Origin: Lentilactobacillus kefiri
GTDB taxonomy: Bacteria; Bacillota; Bacilli; Lactobacillales; Lactobacillaceae
Length of the DNA stretch: 64,000 nt
Assembly: GCF_007989105.1 (NCBI RefSeq)
Contig: NZ_BJVK01000003.1
Location: 88,643-152,642 of the forward strand
Direction: 5' to 3'
A program made the position numbers and the translations under genes. The notes beneath the pieces are model-generated. The model worked only from the letters and a program-made list of their open reading frames with translations, was not told the origin of the DNA and made no database searches. Shown here in pieces: positions 1-8,177 of this stretch. How positions within the stretch are numbered: the first letter of the stretch is position 1; each line of letters starts with the position of its first letter.

Positions 1-1
1 T

Positions 2-2485
2 TTTTCAGGAAATCCCATTCATGCCTCAGACACCAGCAACATTAGTGTCGACGCAAATCAAAGCATTCGCAAGACCGATCATGTTGCCAACGGATACTTG
101 GCTGGACTAAGAAAAAATACCATTTCAGATCAAAGCCTTGTTAACAATCTAAAGCCGCAAACGTTCACTCAACCAAGTCAATCAGTTGACGGTAAAGCCA
201 ATGAACATGTGCCAGACGGTACTTTTACCGATATCGTGCCAATTTCAAAGGCTGCGGGATCAAAGGTTGTTGTTCGATTCATGGATATGTTCCATGGATT
301 CCCGTATGAATTTTCAAGTAATGCCGAGTATGCAGCTAAGATCAAAGAGATTGTCACACAAATCAAGAACAACGGAAATCAGGATCAGGTTTATGCATAC
401 GAAATCGCAAATGAACCTCAAAATGGTCCTTATCCATTCCGTAGTGTTAAAGATGAAAATAGTTTTATGCCGTACTGGAACGCTGCTTATAAAGCCGTAA
501 AAGAAGCAGATCCAAATGCTAAGATTGTTGGACCAAGTTTTTCAACATTTGGTGACGGCAGCAGCATGTGGTACTTCTTGAAATATGCCCAAAAAGATAA
601 GACCTTACCAGATTACCTCTGCTGGCATGTTTGGAATTATAAGAATTTCAGTGGTAACATAACGCATCTTCATAACGAAGAAAAAGCATTAGGTATCAAA
701 CACATCCCAGTCTTTATCAACGAGTATAGTGATTATCAAGAGCAAGCTGTTCCCGGTTGGGAAGCGCACTATATTCAAATATTTGAAAATAACACAGATG
801 TTGCCGGTGCCAACATGGCATACTGGTTCCAGCCAGGTAGATTATGCAATTTGTTAACTTATAAGTCTGAACCTAATGGCGGATACTGGTTCTACAAATG
901 GTATGCCGATATGGATGGCGAAATGGTAAAAGCTGATAATGTTGATCATCCAGATAAGACTGCCGATAATGCAAATGGTGGCGGTATGTCTGACGATTAT
1001 GCCGATCCACAAGTCGGAACCGTTGCCAGCCTTAACAATGATAATTCGCTGACCGTATTACTTGGTGGTAAATCAGGGGATACAAATGTTAAAGTTAATG
1101 GATTATCTGCTGATAAGTTCGGGAGTGAAGTCAGTGTTGAAGCTGAAGAATCACCATGGTACGGAGCTGATACAGCAGTTAAAGTACCTACTCAATTATT
1201 TACCGGCAACCTCAAAGTTAATAATGGTTCTGTAACTGTTCCAGTTAAAGACATGAAGCTTGCCAGTGGATACCGTTTAGTTATCAAAAAAGCTACAAGT
1301 ACAACCGGAACTGATCAAATCAATTACAGCAAACCTGATACTTCAATGGGAATTTACAAAGAAGCAGAAGATGCAGATTCAATTACAGGTGCACACATGG
1401 TTTATGGAAGTTATGCATCTGGAGGAGAATTTGAACGATCAGACGGTACTAATGCCAAGTTGACATTTAAAGTTAATGCCCCACAAGATGGCCAATATGC
1501 CTTTAATTTAGGTTACGGAAATGGTAATATTAGCGGTCAAGATGCGACTGAAAAGGTTTCAATCAACAATCAGTCTGAGACAGTTAACCTTCCGTTTACA
1601 GGAAATGGTACCGGATCTGCAAATAACCGACCAAATGGTAACGTTAGCGGAAAAGGATACTCAATTGATGCCACTGTTCAAGATAGCACCTTGTCTGGAA
1701 ATTATATTCCATTGACATTAACAATTGGAAACCGAGTTGTTAAGAAGATCGCTTCTGCCGTTCCTCTTAAGAAGGATGAAAATACAATTACCCTTGAACA
1801 AGGTCAAAATAGTGCTGAAATCGACTTTATTCAGTTATTGCCACTCAGCACACCAACCCCAACTCCGACACCAAATCCAGTTGTTCCTTCCAATAATTCT
1901 TCAAGTAGTTCATCATCTTCTTCAAGCAGCTCATCAAGTTCATCATCAAGTTCTTCAATTACCCCAGAGCCAAACAAGCCTAAAAAGCCATCTGTTCCAA
2001 AGAGTGCAGCGAAGGTTGGCTCAGCCGTTTACGCTACCAAACGGGTTAACATGTATAAACATGTTAACTTCAAGAAATCACAACGGATTGCCACTTATGC
2101 AAAACAGAAACGGATCAGCCGACCAATGTTTATCGTCACTGGTTACGCTCGTTCCAACGGTGGTGCATTGAGGTACAAAGTTCGTGATATCAATCATCAC
2201 AGTAAGACCTATGGTAAGCGCGGATACATTACTGCTAACCGCAAATACATTGTGAATGCTTATTACAAATCAACGCCTAAGAAGAAACAGATCACTGTGA
2301 TCAACCCTAAAGGTGTTAATGCTTACAAGAATAAGAATTTGACCAAGCAAGTTAAACACTATAAGAAGGGCTCACACTTACGAGTTAAGAAATTGGTTAA
2401 ATGGAACTTAACCACACGTTATCAGTTAACGAATGGTTATTATGTCACTGCCAATAAGTCATTCATTATTCAAGGTAACTATTAA
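2..2485 (+). CDS. Secreted clan GH-A glycoside hydrolase with CBM, poly-Ser linker and DUF5776 anchor (5' end outside window)
   Basis: The reading frame is open from base 2, so the N-terminus and signal peptide lie upstream; the TTG at 98 is internal. Numbering residues from that TTG, the catalytic domain (about 1-290) has the clan GH-A acid/base motif IANEP (E106, bases 413-415) and a likely nucleophile in INEYS (E209, bases 722-724). This resembles GH39- or GH5-type folds, and the substrate cannot be read. A beta-sandwich follows (about 300-405), then a CBM6/35-like module (about 418-580), a Thr-Pro linker, 20 consecutive serine codons (1898-1957), and a Lys/Tyr-rich C-terminus (about 635-795) that I recognise as DUF5776-type cell-wall repeats. 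Inferred role: cell-surface polysaccharide breakdown. A hairpin terminator follows closely. The domain order is clear; the exact GH family is not. Confidence 0.8.
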   Translation, partial: FSGNPIHASDTSNISVDANQSIRKTDHVANGYLAGLRKNTISDQSLVNNLKPQTFTQPSQSVDGKANEHVPDGTFTDIVPISKAAGSKVVVRFMDMFHGFPYEFSSNAEYAAKIKEIVTQIKNNGNQDQVYAYEIANEPQNGPYPFRSVKDENSFMPYWNAAYKAVKEADPNAKIVGPSFSTFGDGSSMWYFLKYAQKDKTLPDYLCWHVWNYKNFSGNITHLHNEEKALGIKHIPVFINEYSDYQEQAVPGWEAHYIQIFENNTDVAGANMAYWFQPGRLCNLLTYKSEPNGGYWFYKWYADMDGEMVKADNVDHPDKTADNANGGGMSDDYADPQVGTVASLNNDNSLTVLLGGKSGDTNVKVNGLSADKFGSEVSVEAEESPWYGADTAVKVPTQLFTGNLKVNNGSVTVPVKDMKLASGYRLVIKKATSTTGTDQINYSKPDTSMGIYKEAEDADSITGAHMVYGSYASGGEFERSDGTNAKLTFKVNAPQDGQYAFNLGYGNGNISGQDATEKVSINNQSETVNLPFTGNGTGSANNRPNGNVSGKGYSIDATVQDSTLSGNYIPLTLTIGNRVVKKIASAVPLKKDENTITLEQGQNSAEIDFIQLLPLSTPTPTPTPNPVVPSNNSSSSSSSSSSSSSSSSSSSSITPEPNKPKKPSVPKSAAKVGSAVYATKRVNMYKHVNFKKSQRIATYAKQKRISRPMFIVTGYARSNGGALRYKVRDINHHSKTYGKRGYITANRKYIVNAYYKSTPKKKQITVINPKGVNAYKNKNLTKQVKHYKKGSHLRVKKLVKWNLTTRYQLTNGYYVTANKSFIIQGNY

Positions 2486-2518
2486 ACCATTTCAATGAAA
2501 GATCTTTAAATGCAACAT

Positions 2519-2554
2519 AAAGGGCCGTCAGAAATAATCTGACGGTCCTTTTTA
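2519..2554. terminator. Bidirectional rho-independent terminator
   Basis: Stem AGGGCCGTCAGA / TCTGACGGTCCTT with a 5-nt loop and T-runs on both sides. It sits between the convergent glycoside hydrolase and aminotransferase genes and can serve both. Confidence 0.85.
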
Positions 2555-2560
2555 GTGCAT

Positions 2561-3737
2561 TTATTTTGCTGATTCTGTTGAATAATCAACGACTAATTGT
2601 TTAACTGCCTTCATAGCCGCAGCCAGTGCTTCATCACTGGCAGCGTAACTAATTCTGATATATTCGTTATCGCCAAATGGATCACCAGGCATCAAGCCGA
2701 TGTGGTATTCCTTGGCCAACGTTTTGACAAATGCCCAGCTGTCCATGTGTAACCCTTCCGGAATTTTGGCAAAGACATAGAATGCCCCGCCCGGATGGAC
2801 AACATCGAAACCAGCTTCAGTCATTTCTTTTGCAACGAAGTCACGGCGCTTTTCGTATTCCTGAAGCATTGGTTTGGAATCATCCTGACCATGTTCCAGA
2901 GCTTCAATTGCAGCATACTGAACGATTGAAGCAGCCGCAGTTACTGTAAATTGGTGAACTTTGGCAATTTCATCCACGAACCCGGAAGGACCAAAGATAA
3001 AGCCCAGCCGGTAACCAGTCATGGCATGAGACTTCGATAATCCATTAATGATAATCGTTTGATCCGGCAGGAATTCTGAAATTGAATAATGTTTCTGACC
3101 ATAAGTCAGTTCACCATAGATTTCATTACTGATAACCCAAATGCCATTCTTCTTCAAGACGGGGGCCAATGCAGCGATTTGTTCCTTAGAATAAGCCACC
3201 CCGGTTGGATTGTTGGGATCGGTTAAAATCAACCCTTTAACATTCAAATCAGGATGATCATCAATTGCCTTTTGGACTTTGGCTGGCGTGAGAATAAAGT
3301 CATCATCACTGGTATCCACCAAAAGCGTATTCAGCTCATTTAAAGTAGTTGAGGCGTCATATAGCGGATAAAGCCGGAGTTGGAATAATCACGGCATCAC
3401 CAGGCTTAAATAACGTTTTAACGGTAACTGCCACTGCCTCGGTTGCCCCAACGGTCACGACAATTTGATCAGCTGGATAATCATAGCCAAATTTGTCACG
3501 ATAATATTTTGAGGCCGCGTCCCGGAGTTCTTGATAACCCCAATAATATGGATAGTGAGACTTGTTATCATTGATGGCATCAATCGCGGCCTGCTTGATA
3601 TGATCAGGAACGTTAAAGTTGGGTTCCCCCAAAGTTAATTTGATAATCTTGGGATCAACACTGATTTCATGGTCAAACTTACGCATTGCAGAAGGCATGA
3701 CCTTTAACACATACGGGTTAATTTCATTTAATTCCAT
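2561..3737 (-). pseudogene. Class I/II PLP aminotransferase (PatA-like), frameshifted
   Basis: Two frames on the minus strand together make one fold-type I aminotransferase of about 391 residues. The N-terminal part (3737-3357) starts at an ATG behind GGAGG and ends after the motif IIPTPA, where a TGA follows at once. The C-terminal part carries DPNNPTG, the PLP-lysine motif GLSKSHAMTGYRLG and the family's C-terminus. The frames join if one base is dropped from the AAA run at 3370-3372 (TTT on the coding strand), which restores PTPAYPLYDASTTL and then runs straight into VDTSDDDF. No other damage is visible, so this is a very recent inactivation or a sequencing error. The family covers aromatic, aspartate and acetyl-diaminopimelate aminotransferases. 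Substrate unknown. Confidence 0.85.
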
Positions 3738-3906
3738 ATCGAAACCTCCGGGGATATTTATTTTGAATCTGACTATTAAAAGTTATTGTTAATAATATAT
3801 CAATCGAGGGGAAAGTCAATCAGATTTAGTGAAATAATGAATAATTATTCTATTGATTCGATATTTAATGTGTAATGATACATTGTGATGTGAGGTCGAT
3901 CACTCG

Positions 3907-4545
3907 TCAATTTTGGGGAAACGTCGCAATCTGCCAGGAATTATTCCGATAAGTTGCGGAAAACACGGACCCGACACTGTCAATTCCTTGCTTCTTCAGC
4001 TCGGATTCAATCCATGATTCATCTTTCCCCATGATTTCTAAAACATCGGGATCAATTTTTCCATCGACAATGACCGGGTAACGAATGCTGCCTTGGCCTT
4101 GATTCAAAACAGTTAACTGACCGTTTTGTTCAAGAATTGCCCGTTTGACATCCTTCATGTCATAAACGCCTGCCGTCCGTAACTTGAAATTAACATCTGA
4201 TGCAGACAAATTCGCTTTTATACAGTTTTCGACCAGCAGCTCGCCATTTCTGACCAACGTGATCGGCTCACCCTCAACGAACTTCCCTACCCAATGAATA
4301 TGGGTTTTCAAATATCTTGTCACCATGATCAAAAGTGCCCACAATAACAAAATTACCAAGAACTGAGCCATCGTAATTGCCGGGTTATAAATGACCCCGC
4401 CAATAATGCCACCAAGAACATAGTTCTGCAGCTGGTCCATCGCAGACGTAGGTGCCAGGTTGCCTTTCCCGGTCAAATTAATTAACACCGTAATAAATAA
4501 GAATCCGACAATTAATTTAAGTGTAACATCTGAATATGTAAACAT
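3907..4545 (-). CDS. DUF421 (YetF-type) membrane protein
   Basis: 212 residues. The N-terminal part holds about three hydrophobic helices (residues 8-25, 38-58, 60-80), followed by a soluble domain with the DUF421 pattern: EGEPITLVRNGELL near 90, then the LRTAGVYDMKDVKRAILEQNGQLTV block near 125-150. DUF421 proteins such as B. subtilis YetF are membrane proteins of poorly known function; some have been linked to spore or stress traits. Its start codon overlaps the stop of the upstream DUF3290 gene by one base (TAATG type), so the two are translationally coupled and probably form one complex. Length is normal for the family. No obvious terminator follows. Confidence 0.85.
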   Translation of the reverse strand: MFTYSDVTLKLIVGFLFITVLINLTGKGNLAPTSAMDQLQNYVLGGIIGGVIYNPAITMAQFLVILLLWALLIMVTRYLKTHIHWVGKFVEGEPITLVRNGELLVENCIKANLSASDVNFKLRTAGVYDMKDVKRAILEQNGQLTVLNQGQGSIRYPVIVDGKIDPDVLEIMGKDESWIESELKKQGIDSVGSVFSATYRNNSWQIATFPQN

Positions 4546-4997
4546 TATTGAGCCTCCTCAACCTTAATTTTGCTTGCGCCGTCTAATTCAACTTTCTCTA
4601 AAACAAAGGCAGATCCGTCTGAATTGTAATCAACTCGGAAGTAACCCCGCGGCGTTTTAACCATCAAATTGGCATTCACGTTGGTCGAATTCACACTGAT
4701 GGTTTTTGGCTGGACATGCAGCCGGTTGGCCACTTGCTTAACAGTTTGGGTAATCTGGCCGGTCTGCTTTGATGATGACTGAATCGAATTGAAATCATTA
4801 TATTGAAGTGCCAGAACCAATAATAGAAGTGTCGCCACAATAATGCTTAAATCCTTGTATTTGATGTCCATTCGATTCCGCAGGTAATGAATCAGAAAAA
4901 GAATAAAGATGACCGCCAGCACACTTAAAACAGCAATCCGGCCATACTGCCAGTTACTTTGAGACTGATGAAGATAATCGTACGTATAGAATGTCAT
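4545..4997 (-). CDS. DUF3290 family membrane protein
   Basis: 150 residues, starting at ATG 4997 behind AAGGGGGATCC. Two hydrophobic segments (about 19-40 and 50-66) precede a polar domain with QVANRLHVQPKTISVNSTNVNANLMVKTPRG. I recognise this arrangement as DUF3290, which in lactobacilli, enterococci and staphylococci usually precedes a DUF421 gene. The one-base overlap with DUF421 supports a two-gene operon. Function is unknown; the constant pairing suggests a membrane heteromer. The segment upstream (4998-5331) shows no clear sigma-A promoter. Confidence 0.8.
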   Translation of the reverse strand: MTFYTYDYLHQSQSNWQYGRIAVLSVLAVIFILFLIHYLRNRMDIKYKDLSIIVATLLLLVLALQYNDFNSIQSSSKQTGQITQTVKQVANRLHVQPKTISVNSTNVNANLMVKTPRGYFRVDYNSDGSAFVLEKVELDGASKIKVEEAQ

Positions 4998-5331
4998 AAG
5001 GATCCCCCTTGATATTTCGCTAAATACAATTGTTTATTGTAAACCAAATGACGTCGACCACCACAAAATTGATCGACATAACAAAAAAAGCCGAGTCCAT
5101 GACAGGCTCGACCGTTCTGAATTTTATTTTTAACTATACACTACGACGTTTGAATACCACATAGCAAGCAACCATCATATTTTAAGTGACGATTGGCTAT
5201 AAGGATAACATATGTGTTAAAACATACACAACACCCCATTTCACATCACAGCTTTACATTATCTGCTATGATGGGGTTGGGGAAAAATCACGAAAAGCTT
5301 ATTTGAATCAAAAATCGAGGTAATTCTGCTT
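4998..5331. other. Intergenic region with a minus-strand terminator-like hairpin
   Basis: Divergent gap between the DUF3290/DUF421 operon (minus) and the PfpI-family gene (plus). On the minus strand, CGAGCC-TGTCAT-GGaCTCG (5110-5093, one bulged base) is followed by a 7-T run (5089-5083), which looks like a terminator although no gene feeding it is visible. A 14-codon minus-strand frame just before it (MMVACYVVFKRR...) is too short and lacks a convincing ribosome site. I see no other gene here. Confidence 0.4.
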
Positions 5332-6018
5332 ATGACAAAAGCATTAATGGTGGGTACAAACACCCCCACATTCAAGAAAATCCAGCGGGCAACCGGCATC
5401 TGGCTAAAAGAAGCGACCCACTTTAATGACGTCATGACCGATAACGGTATCGATGTTGACTACCTCAGTCCAAACGGTGGCTACATTCCAATTGATCCAC
5501 TCAGTTTGGGAACTGATGATATGGACGCGGTCGATTGGAAATTTTATTTGGATGATGAATTCAGAAACCAACACTTGGCAAAATCGTTGAAGCCAAAAGA
5601 CGTCAATCCAAAAGATTATCAGGTAATTTACTTTATCGGCGGTCACGGCGCAATGACCGACTTTCCTGAAAATACCGAGTTGGCTCAAATTGCCCAAACA
5701 ATTTATGCCAATAACGGCATTATCGCCGCCAATTGTGTTGGCTCATGTGCCCTCTTGGCTCTAAGAACCAAGGATGGTAAACGGTTTGTTCACGGCCGTA
5801 AGCTGACCGGATTCACCGATGACGAAGAGGCCCTGAATGGTCTGACAAACGACGTTGAATTTCTAATCGAAGATGAATTGAGTAAAGCAGGCGCCAATTT
5901 TGTAAAAGGAACTGCTTTTGAACCGAATGTCGTCGTCGATGATCGCTTGATTACCGGGCAAAATCCGAATTCAGCAACCGGCGTTGGCGACGCAATTATT
6001 AAAGAATTACTGCAATAA
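5332..6018 (+). CDS. DJ-1/PfpI superfamily protein (Hsp31-like)
   Basis: 228 residues. Family landmarks: GIWLKEATHF (E27 in the position of the Hsp31/DJ-1 glutamate), the block VIYFIGGHGAMTDFPEN near 98-114, and a nucleophile-elbow cysteine in AANCVGSCALL (C135). In most family members the residue after the cysteine is His (CHG); here it is Val, which may change or remove the usual Cys-His pair. Known Hsp31-class members act as glyoxalase III, as deglycase-type repair enzymes (debated) or as chaperones. The gene stands alone with its own terminator at 6030-6068. Family assignment is good; the reaction is uncertain because of the altered elbow. Confidence 0.75.
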   Translation: MTKALMVGTNTPTFKKIQRATGIWLKEATHFNDVMTDNGIDVDYLSPNGGYIPIDPLSLGTDDMDAVDWKFYLDDEFRNQHLAKSLKPKDVNPKDYQVIYFIGGHGAMTDFPENTELAQIAQTIYANNGIIAANCVGSCALLALRTKDGKRFVHGRKLTGFTDDEEALNGLTNDVEFLIEDELSKAGANFVKGTAFEPNVVVDDRLITGQNPNSATGVGDAIIKELLQ

Positions 6019-6029
6019 TTCAAATCAAG

Positions 6030-6068
6030 CTATTCAAGTAGTGATGAATCATCACACCTGAATAGTTT
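6030..6068. terminator. Terminator between convergent genes
   Basis: CTATTCA...TGAATAG outer stem with an inner GTGAT/ATCAC stem, followed by TTTTTATTTT. It serves the PfpI-family gene and, in reverse, the small membrane-protein gene. Confidence 0.75.
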
Positions 6069-6275
6069 TTATTTTCTCGAATTCTTGGGTTTTTGGATCA
6101 ATCCTTCAATTAACAGACTCAAGCCAAACAAAAACTCCGCCAAGTTGATCCACCACCAATTAGAAAAAACTGGGTTGTTTGGTGCAACCGCCGGGAAGAG
6201 TGAAATGCCACCCAGAAACATGATGAAGCCAAGCCAAAAATTAAATGACTTATAAAATAATTTATTGAACTTCAA
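6069..6275 (-). CDS. Small membrane protein, paralogue of the one at 54967
   Basis: 68 residues with a TTG start at 6275. The start is fixed by AAGGAGA (6288-6282); an ATG further upstream overlaps that ribosome site and is not used. The N-terminus reads KFNKLFYKSFNFWLGF, then two hydrophobic helices with a short polar loop and a basic tail ending PKNSRK. The gene at 54967-55182 encodes a protein with the same beginning (RKFYKTFDFWIGF) and the same two-helix layout, so the two are paralogues. No function is known to me. The gene lies after the terminator of the sugar transporter, so it needs its own promoter. Confidence 0.6.
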   Translation of the reverse strand: MKFNKLFYKSFNFWLGFIMFLGGISLFPAVAPNNPVFSNWWWINLAEFLFGLSLLIEGLIQKPKNSRK

Positions 6276-6315
6276 AATAATTCTCCTTTTCATTTTTGCC
6301 AAATTATAGCACGTA

Positions 6316-6355
6316 AAAAAAGAGAAACGCCAATTGACAGGCGTTTCTCTTTTTA
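6316..6355. terminator. Terminator of the sugar transporter gene
   Basis: AAAAGAGAAACGCC / GGCGTTTCTCTTTT, 14-bp perfect stem with an 8-nt loop, A- and T-rich on either side. Located 20 bp after the sugar transporter stop on the minus strand. Confidence 0.85.
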
Positions 6356-6374
6356 TGCAAATTGATACTTTCAA

Positions 6375-7760
6375 TTATTTATTAATGTTTTCTTCTTCAA
6401 TATCTTCCAAACTGCGACCCTTGGTTTCTGGAACTCGTGAATGGATAAACCAGACACCCAGAAGACAGATGACACCGAAGATGGCAAATACAGCGTCCTG
6501 AGGCATGCTGGCAGTCATGATTGGGAAGAGTAGGCCGACAGCAAATGAACCCACCCAGTTGGCTGATGAGGCAGCACCTGAGGCACGGCCACGAATTGCC
6601 AATGGGAATACTTCACCAATGATAACCCAGGTCAATGGAGCCCAAGTAAATGAGTATGCGGCAACATAGATACTCAAGAACACCACAATCAATAATGGGC
6701 TTGAATTTGGCATCAGCAATTTAATAACAGTTGGTAATAAGAATGACAGACCCATAACGGTTCCACCAAGAATTAACAATGTCCGACGCTTGAACTTATC
6801 GGCAATTCCTAAGAATACCAGTGAACCCACAACCAAAATGATTCCTTGAATAATCGGCCACATCAATGCAGAGTTGGCTGCAGCGCCAGTGGCTTTTTCA
6901 ACGATCAATGGAATGTAGTAGAAGATTGCGTTGGCATTTTGGAACTGCTGAAATGCAGCTACACCGATACCGGCAATTGCCAAATAACGATACTTGGAAC
7001 TAAATACTGTGCCCCAAGTCGTTGCTTTTGAAATTTTCTTTTCTTGTGAAGCAGTGTCTTGAATTTGTTCGAGTTCTTTGTCAATTCCTTCATCGCTGTC
7101 ACGAATATAGCTCAATACGCGACGGGCATCATCAGGACGACCATTTTTAACGAGAAATCTTGGTGATTCTGGTAATTTCAATACACCAAAGAACAGGATT
7201 AAAGCTGGAACCGCTGCGAGACCAAGCATTGAACGCCATGCCCAGTTTTCAGGCAAATCTTTCAATACAAAATCCATCACATATGAGAGCAGCATCCCTG
7301 ACACAATCATTGTCTGGTTAATCCCAGTCAAGCGTCCCCGCATTTTAGCCGGTGCCATTTCTGACATATAGGCAGGAACCAAGGCTGATGAAGCACCAAC
7401 AGCTAGTCCAAGGAACACCCGCACGGCAATTAAATAAAATTGACCATCGTGAGGGGAGATTGCTGAGAGTAATGATCCAGCCATAAAAATCAGTGCTGAA
7501 ATCAGGATCATCTTTCGTCGGCCTAATTTATCAGAAATCTGGCCGGCGATTGCGCCACCAAAAATAGCCCCGAGCATCACTGCAGAGGTTATCCAGCCAG
7601 TGATCGTGGCATTGTTTTGAAGTCCCCAATCAGTTTGCAGGAATGGGAGAGCCCCCGTCATTACCCCAATATCATATCCGAATAAAATCCCGCCAAATGA
7701 ACCAAAGAAATAAATAAATCTGCTTGAGATTTTCTTTTCTGTTGCAGAAACCTTTTCCAT
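6375..7760 (-). CDS. Sugar porter family MFS transporter (sugar:H+ symporter)
   Basis: 461 residues. The start is ATG 7760, placed by AAAAAGGAGAA; a longer frame reaching 7859 has no ribosome site. The sugar porter signatures are all present: GYDIGVMTGALPF in helix 1, DKLGRRKMI after helix 2, PESPRFLVKNGR before the central loop, and PETKGRSLEDIEEE at the C-terminus. These place it among XylE/AraE/GalP-type proton symporters for pentoses or hexoses; the substrate cannot be told. The 300-bp upstream region carries two palindromes, a 12-bp direct repeat and a partial cre-like site, suggesting local and catabolite control. It is monocistronic between terminators. Confidence 0.85.
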   Translation of the reverse strand: MEKVSATEKKISSRFIYFFGSFGGILFGYDIGVMTGALPFLQTDWGLQNNATITGWITSAVMLGAIFGGAIAGQISDKLGRRKMILISALIFMAGSLLSAISPHDGQFYLIAVRVFLGLAVGASSALVPAYMSEMAPAKMRGRLTGINQTMIVSGMLLSYVMDFVLKDLPENWAWRSMLGLAAVPALILFFGVLKLPESPRFLVKNGRPDDARRVLSYIRDSDEGIDKELEQIQDTASQEKKISKATTWGTVFSSKYRYLAIAGIGVAAFQQFQNANAIFYYIPLIVEKATGAAANSALMWPIIQGIILVVGSLVFLGIADKFKRRTLLILGGTVMGLSFLLPTVIKLLMPNSSPLLIVVFLSIYVAAYSFTWAPLTWVIIGEVFPLAIRGRASGAASSANWVGSFAVGLLFPIMTASMPQDAVFAIFGVICLLGVWFIHSRVPETKGRSLEDIEEENINK

Positions 7761-7925
7761 GAAAATTCTCCTTTTTAATGCATAAAGCCACTGCAGATTT
7801 ACATGTATCCCATTTCGAAAGGGTTGAAAGGGGTTACATAACAAATCATACAAATTCACAACAATTTTTTATTAAATGAAGCTACAGGCAAACATTGTTA
7901 TAGTAACGCTTACATTAGTTTTCAC

Positions 7926-7942
7926 AGCACAGAATCTGTGCT
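7926..7942. promoter_or_regulatory. 17-bp palindrome, candidate operator
   Basis: AGCACAGA-A-TCTGTGCT, perfect 8-bp arms around one base, about 170 bp before the sugar transporter start. No T-run follows, so it is more operator-like than terminator-like. A second palindrome lies about 50 bp further upstream (7980-7993). Confidence 0.45.
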
Positions 7943-8052
7943 ATCAAAAAATAACTGGCGTCCATAATTTGTTATGTTAACGGATTCATCCGTATAAATC
8001 AACCCCTATGAACTATTATCATACAAATTATCGATTTTGAGGACAATAAAAC

Positions 8053-8088
8053 GCACTCACCATGGGAATCGTGGTGAGTGCACTTTTT
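8053..8088. terminator. Terminator after the acetolactate decarboxylase gene
   Basis: GCACTCACCA(TG) / (CG)TGGTGAGTGC stem with T-run on the plus side and AAAA (TTTT on minus) on the other. It lies about 90 bp after the acetolactate decarboxylase stop. Confidence 0.8.
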
Positions 8089-8177
8089 TTACTAATGCTT
8101 TTATTACGTTTACTAAAAGGTTATAACTGCTGTCATTGACGATTACTTACAACGATATAATTTATTAACCGGTGAGA

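Larger units (their letters stand above)
7761..8177. other. Regulatory intergenic region upstream of the sugar transporter
   Basis: Contains, reading toward the transporter on the minus strand, ATCATACAAATT (8018-8029), palindrome ACGGAT-TC-ATCCGT (7980-7993), palindrome AGCACAGA-A-TCTGTGCT (7926-7942), a cre-like half match (minus strand TGTAAGCG, about 7906-7913), and a second ATCATACAAATT (7845-7856). The acetolactate decarboxylase terminator lies at its right end. No coding sequence is apparent. Confidence 0.5.

Noticed and set aside
5111..5331. Very short minus-strand peptide frame (14 codons) before a terminator-like hairpin, considered as a type I toxin
   Set aside because: No hydrophobic span typical of Fst/Ldr toxins, no ribosome site and no visible antitoxin RNA promoter.
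7900..7916. Full CcpA cre site upstream of the sugar symporter
   Set aside because: Only one half (TGTAAGCG on the minus strand) fits; the other half departs from consensus, so it is reported only as cre-like.
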